From the NCBI RefSeq assembly GCF_023091865.1, contig NZ_JAHXDI010000004.1, forward strand, positions 248,001-312,000: a stretch of 64,000 nucleotides of DNA, read 5' to 3'. The notes under the pieces are model-generated. The model made no database searches. It worked only from the letters and a program-made list of their open reading frames with translations, and was not told the DNA's origin. Positions 63,327-64,000 of the stretch are shown one piece after another (positions within the stretch are counted from its first letter, which is position 1; the number at the start of each line of letters is the position of its first letter). The translations under genes and the position numbers were made by a program. Source of the DNA: Chromohalobacter moromii (GTDB taxonomy: Bacteria > Pseudomonadota > Gammaproteobacteria > Pseudomonadales > Halomonadaceae).

Positions 63327-63965
63327 TCAGTGCAGGCCGTTACCGCCACCGCCACGAATCACGCCGACGCCGAGGCCTTCGATCTCGAGATCCTGGTGAC
63401 GTAGGTCGACCTCTATGGGGGAAAAATCCTCGTTCTCGGCGAGCAGCCAGACATGATGACCTTGACGCTTGAAGCGCTTGACGGTGACATCGTCTTCCAG
63501 ACGGGCGACGACGATCTGGCCGTCGCGAATCTGCTGGGTGCGATGCACGGCGAGCAGATCGCCATCGAGAATGCCGGCATTTTTCATCGAGAGCCCGCGG
63601 ACACGTAGCAGATAATCGGCGCGGGGTGTGAAGTAGTCCGGTGCGAGCGGGCAGTGTCGGTCAATGTGCGCTGCGGCGAGAATTGGGCTACCGGCGGCGA
63701 CCTCACCGACGACCGGCAGGCCGTCGTCGTTGGTTAAGGCGGTGTCGTCTTCTGCAGTGAGGCGGATGCCACGCGACGTGCCGGGGATCATGCGAATGAC
63801 CCCCTTTCGGTCGAGCGCACGAAGATGTTCCTCGGCGGCGTTCGGCGAGCGAAAGCCCAAGGCCCGGGCAATTTCGGCGCGCGTCGGTGGGTAGCCAAGC
63901 TCATTCATGGTTTTGACGATAAAATCAAAGACATGTTGCTGGCGCGAAGTTAACGAGCGAGACAT
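63327..63965 (-). CDS. lexA: SOS repressor LexA
   Basis: A 213-residue SOS repressor and self-cleaving protease. The N-terminal HTH is [23 protein letters not shown]. The cleavage site is Ala91-Gly92 (VAAGSP), with catalytic Ser126 (GLSM) and Lys163 (TVKRF). The Ser-Ala spacing of 35 and Ser-Lys spacing of 37 are exactly those of E. coli LexA (84/119/156). The ATG at 63965 has CCGGAGG upstream. Only 35 upstream bases are in the window and no SOS box is seen in them. Confidence 0.97.
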   Translation of the reverse strand: MSRSLTSRQQHVFDFIVKTMNELGYPPTRAEIARALGFRSPNAAEEHLRALDRKGVIRMIPGTSRGIRLTAEDDTALTNDDGLPVVGEVAAGSPILAAAHIDRHCPLAPDYFTPRADYLLRVRGLSMKNAGILDGDLLAVHRTQQIRDGQIVVARLEDDVTVKRFKRQGHHVWLLAENEDFSPIEVDLRHQDLEIEGLGVGVIRGGGGNGLH

Positions 63966-64000
63966 GGGGCCTCCGGCAGGCGCTGACGTGTTCAAGCATA

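Noticed and set aside
63966-64000. SOS box upstream of lexA
   Set aside because: The 35 visible bases contain no CTG-N10-CAG palindrome. The operator is probably beyond the window edge.

Overview
The window is a GC-rich gammaproteobacterial chromosome segment with dense genes and no phage or insertion-sequence genes. Protein sequences and gene order (metG next to nth and apbC/dcd, purMN divergent from perM-hda, uvrY-uvrC-pgsA followed by Gly-Cys-Leu tRNAs) resemble pseudomonads and especially Halomonadaceae (Halomonas/Chromohalobacter type). A glycerol ABC transporter together with glpD/glpR would suit a halophile that feeds on glycerol released by algae. The assignment comes from remembered family features, not from a database search.

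Layout. 1-5.4 kb: an FNR-like regulator, then the minus-strand block uvrY-uvrC-pgsA-tRNA(Gly-Cys-Leu), and a tRNA-Ala. 5.5-13.3 kb: arginine genes argF and argG, grxD, rnt, an HlyU-like protein, a GST, a probable tRNA-queuosine mannosyltransferase, and nth. 13.3-22.3 kb: a lone RnfB-like ferredoxin, metG, thiI, a second GST, TerB-like, apbC and dcd. 22.3-28.2 kb: a 7-bp tandem repeat, purN/purM, perM, hda, yjbQ and fumC. 28.3-32.6 kb: an EEP-fold membrane protein, glpD, glpR and two identical tRNA-Val genes. 32.6-36.1 kb: msrC and metNIQ, whose leader carries a SAM-II type riboswitch followed by an intrinsic terminator. 36.2-39.6 kb: ribE and a salvage group (apt, gpt, ung, upp). 39.9-46.0 kb: a six-gene glycerol ABC transporter operon lying between upp and uraA. 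47.5-51.6 kb: an XRE-cupin regulator and a sigma54-type two-component system. 51.8-59.0 kb: tungstate transporter tupABC leading into molybdenum cofactor genes mobA, mobB, moeA, a moaC-moaD fusion, moaE and moaA. 59.2-64 kb: an H-NS-like AT-hook protein, an RNase J-like nuclease, purU, dinB and lexA.

How the parts work together. glpR probably represses glpD and the glycerol ABC operon, because the same 10-bp core (TCGTTTTCGA) lies in both promoters. tupABC supplies oxyanion to the adjacent cofactor genes. upp with uraA forms a uracil salvage pair that the glycerol operon separates. lexA and dinB are adjacent SOS genes. The most notable signals are the SAM-II riboswitch with an apparent transcription-attenuation platform, the FNR homologue lacking two of the four cluster cysteines, the complementary degeneracy of the two glycerol-transporter ATPases, the orphan RnfB, and the MoaC-MoaD fusion.
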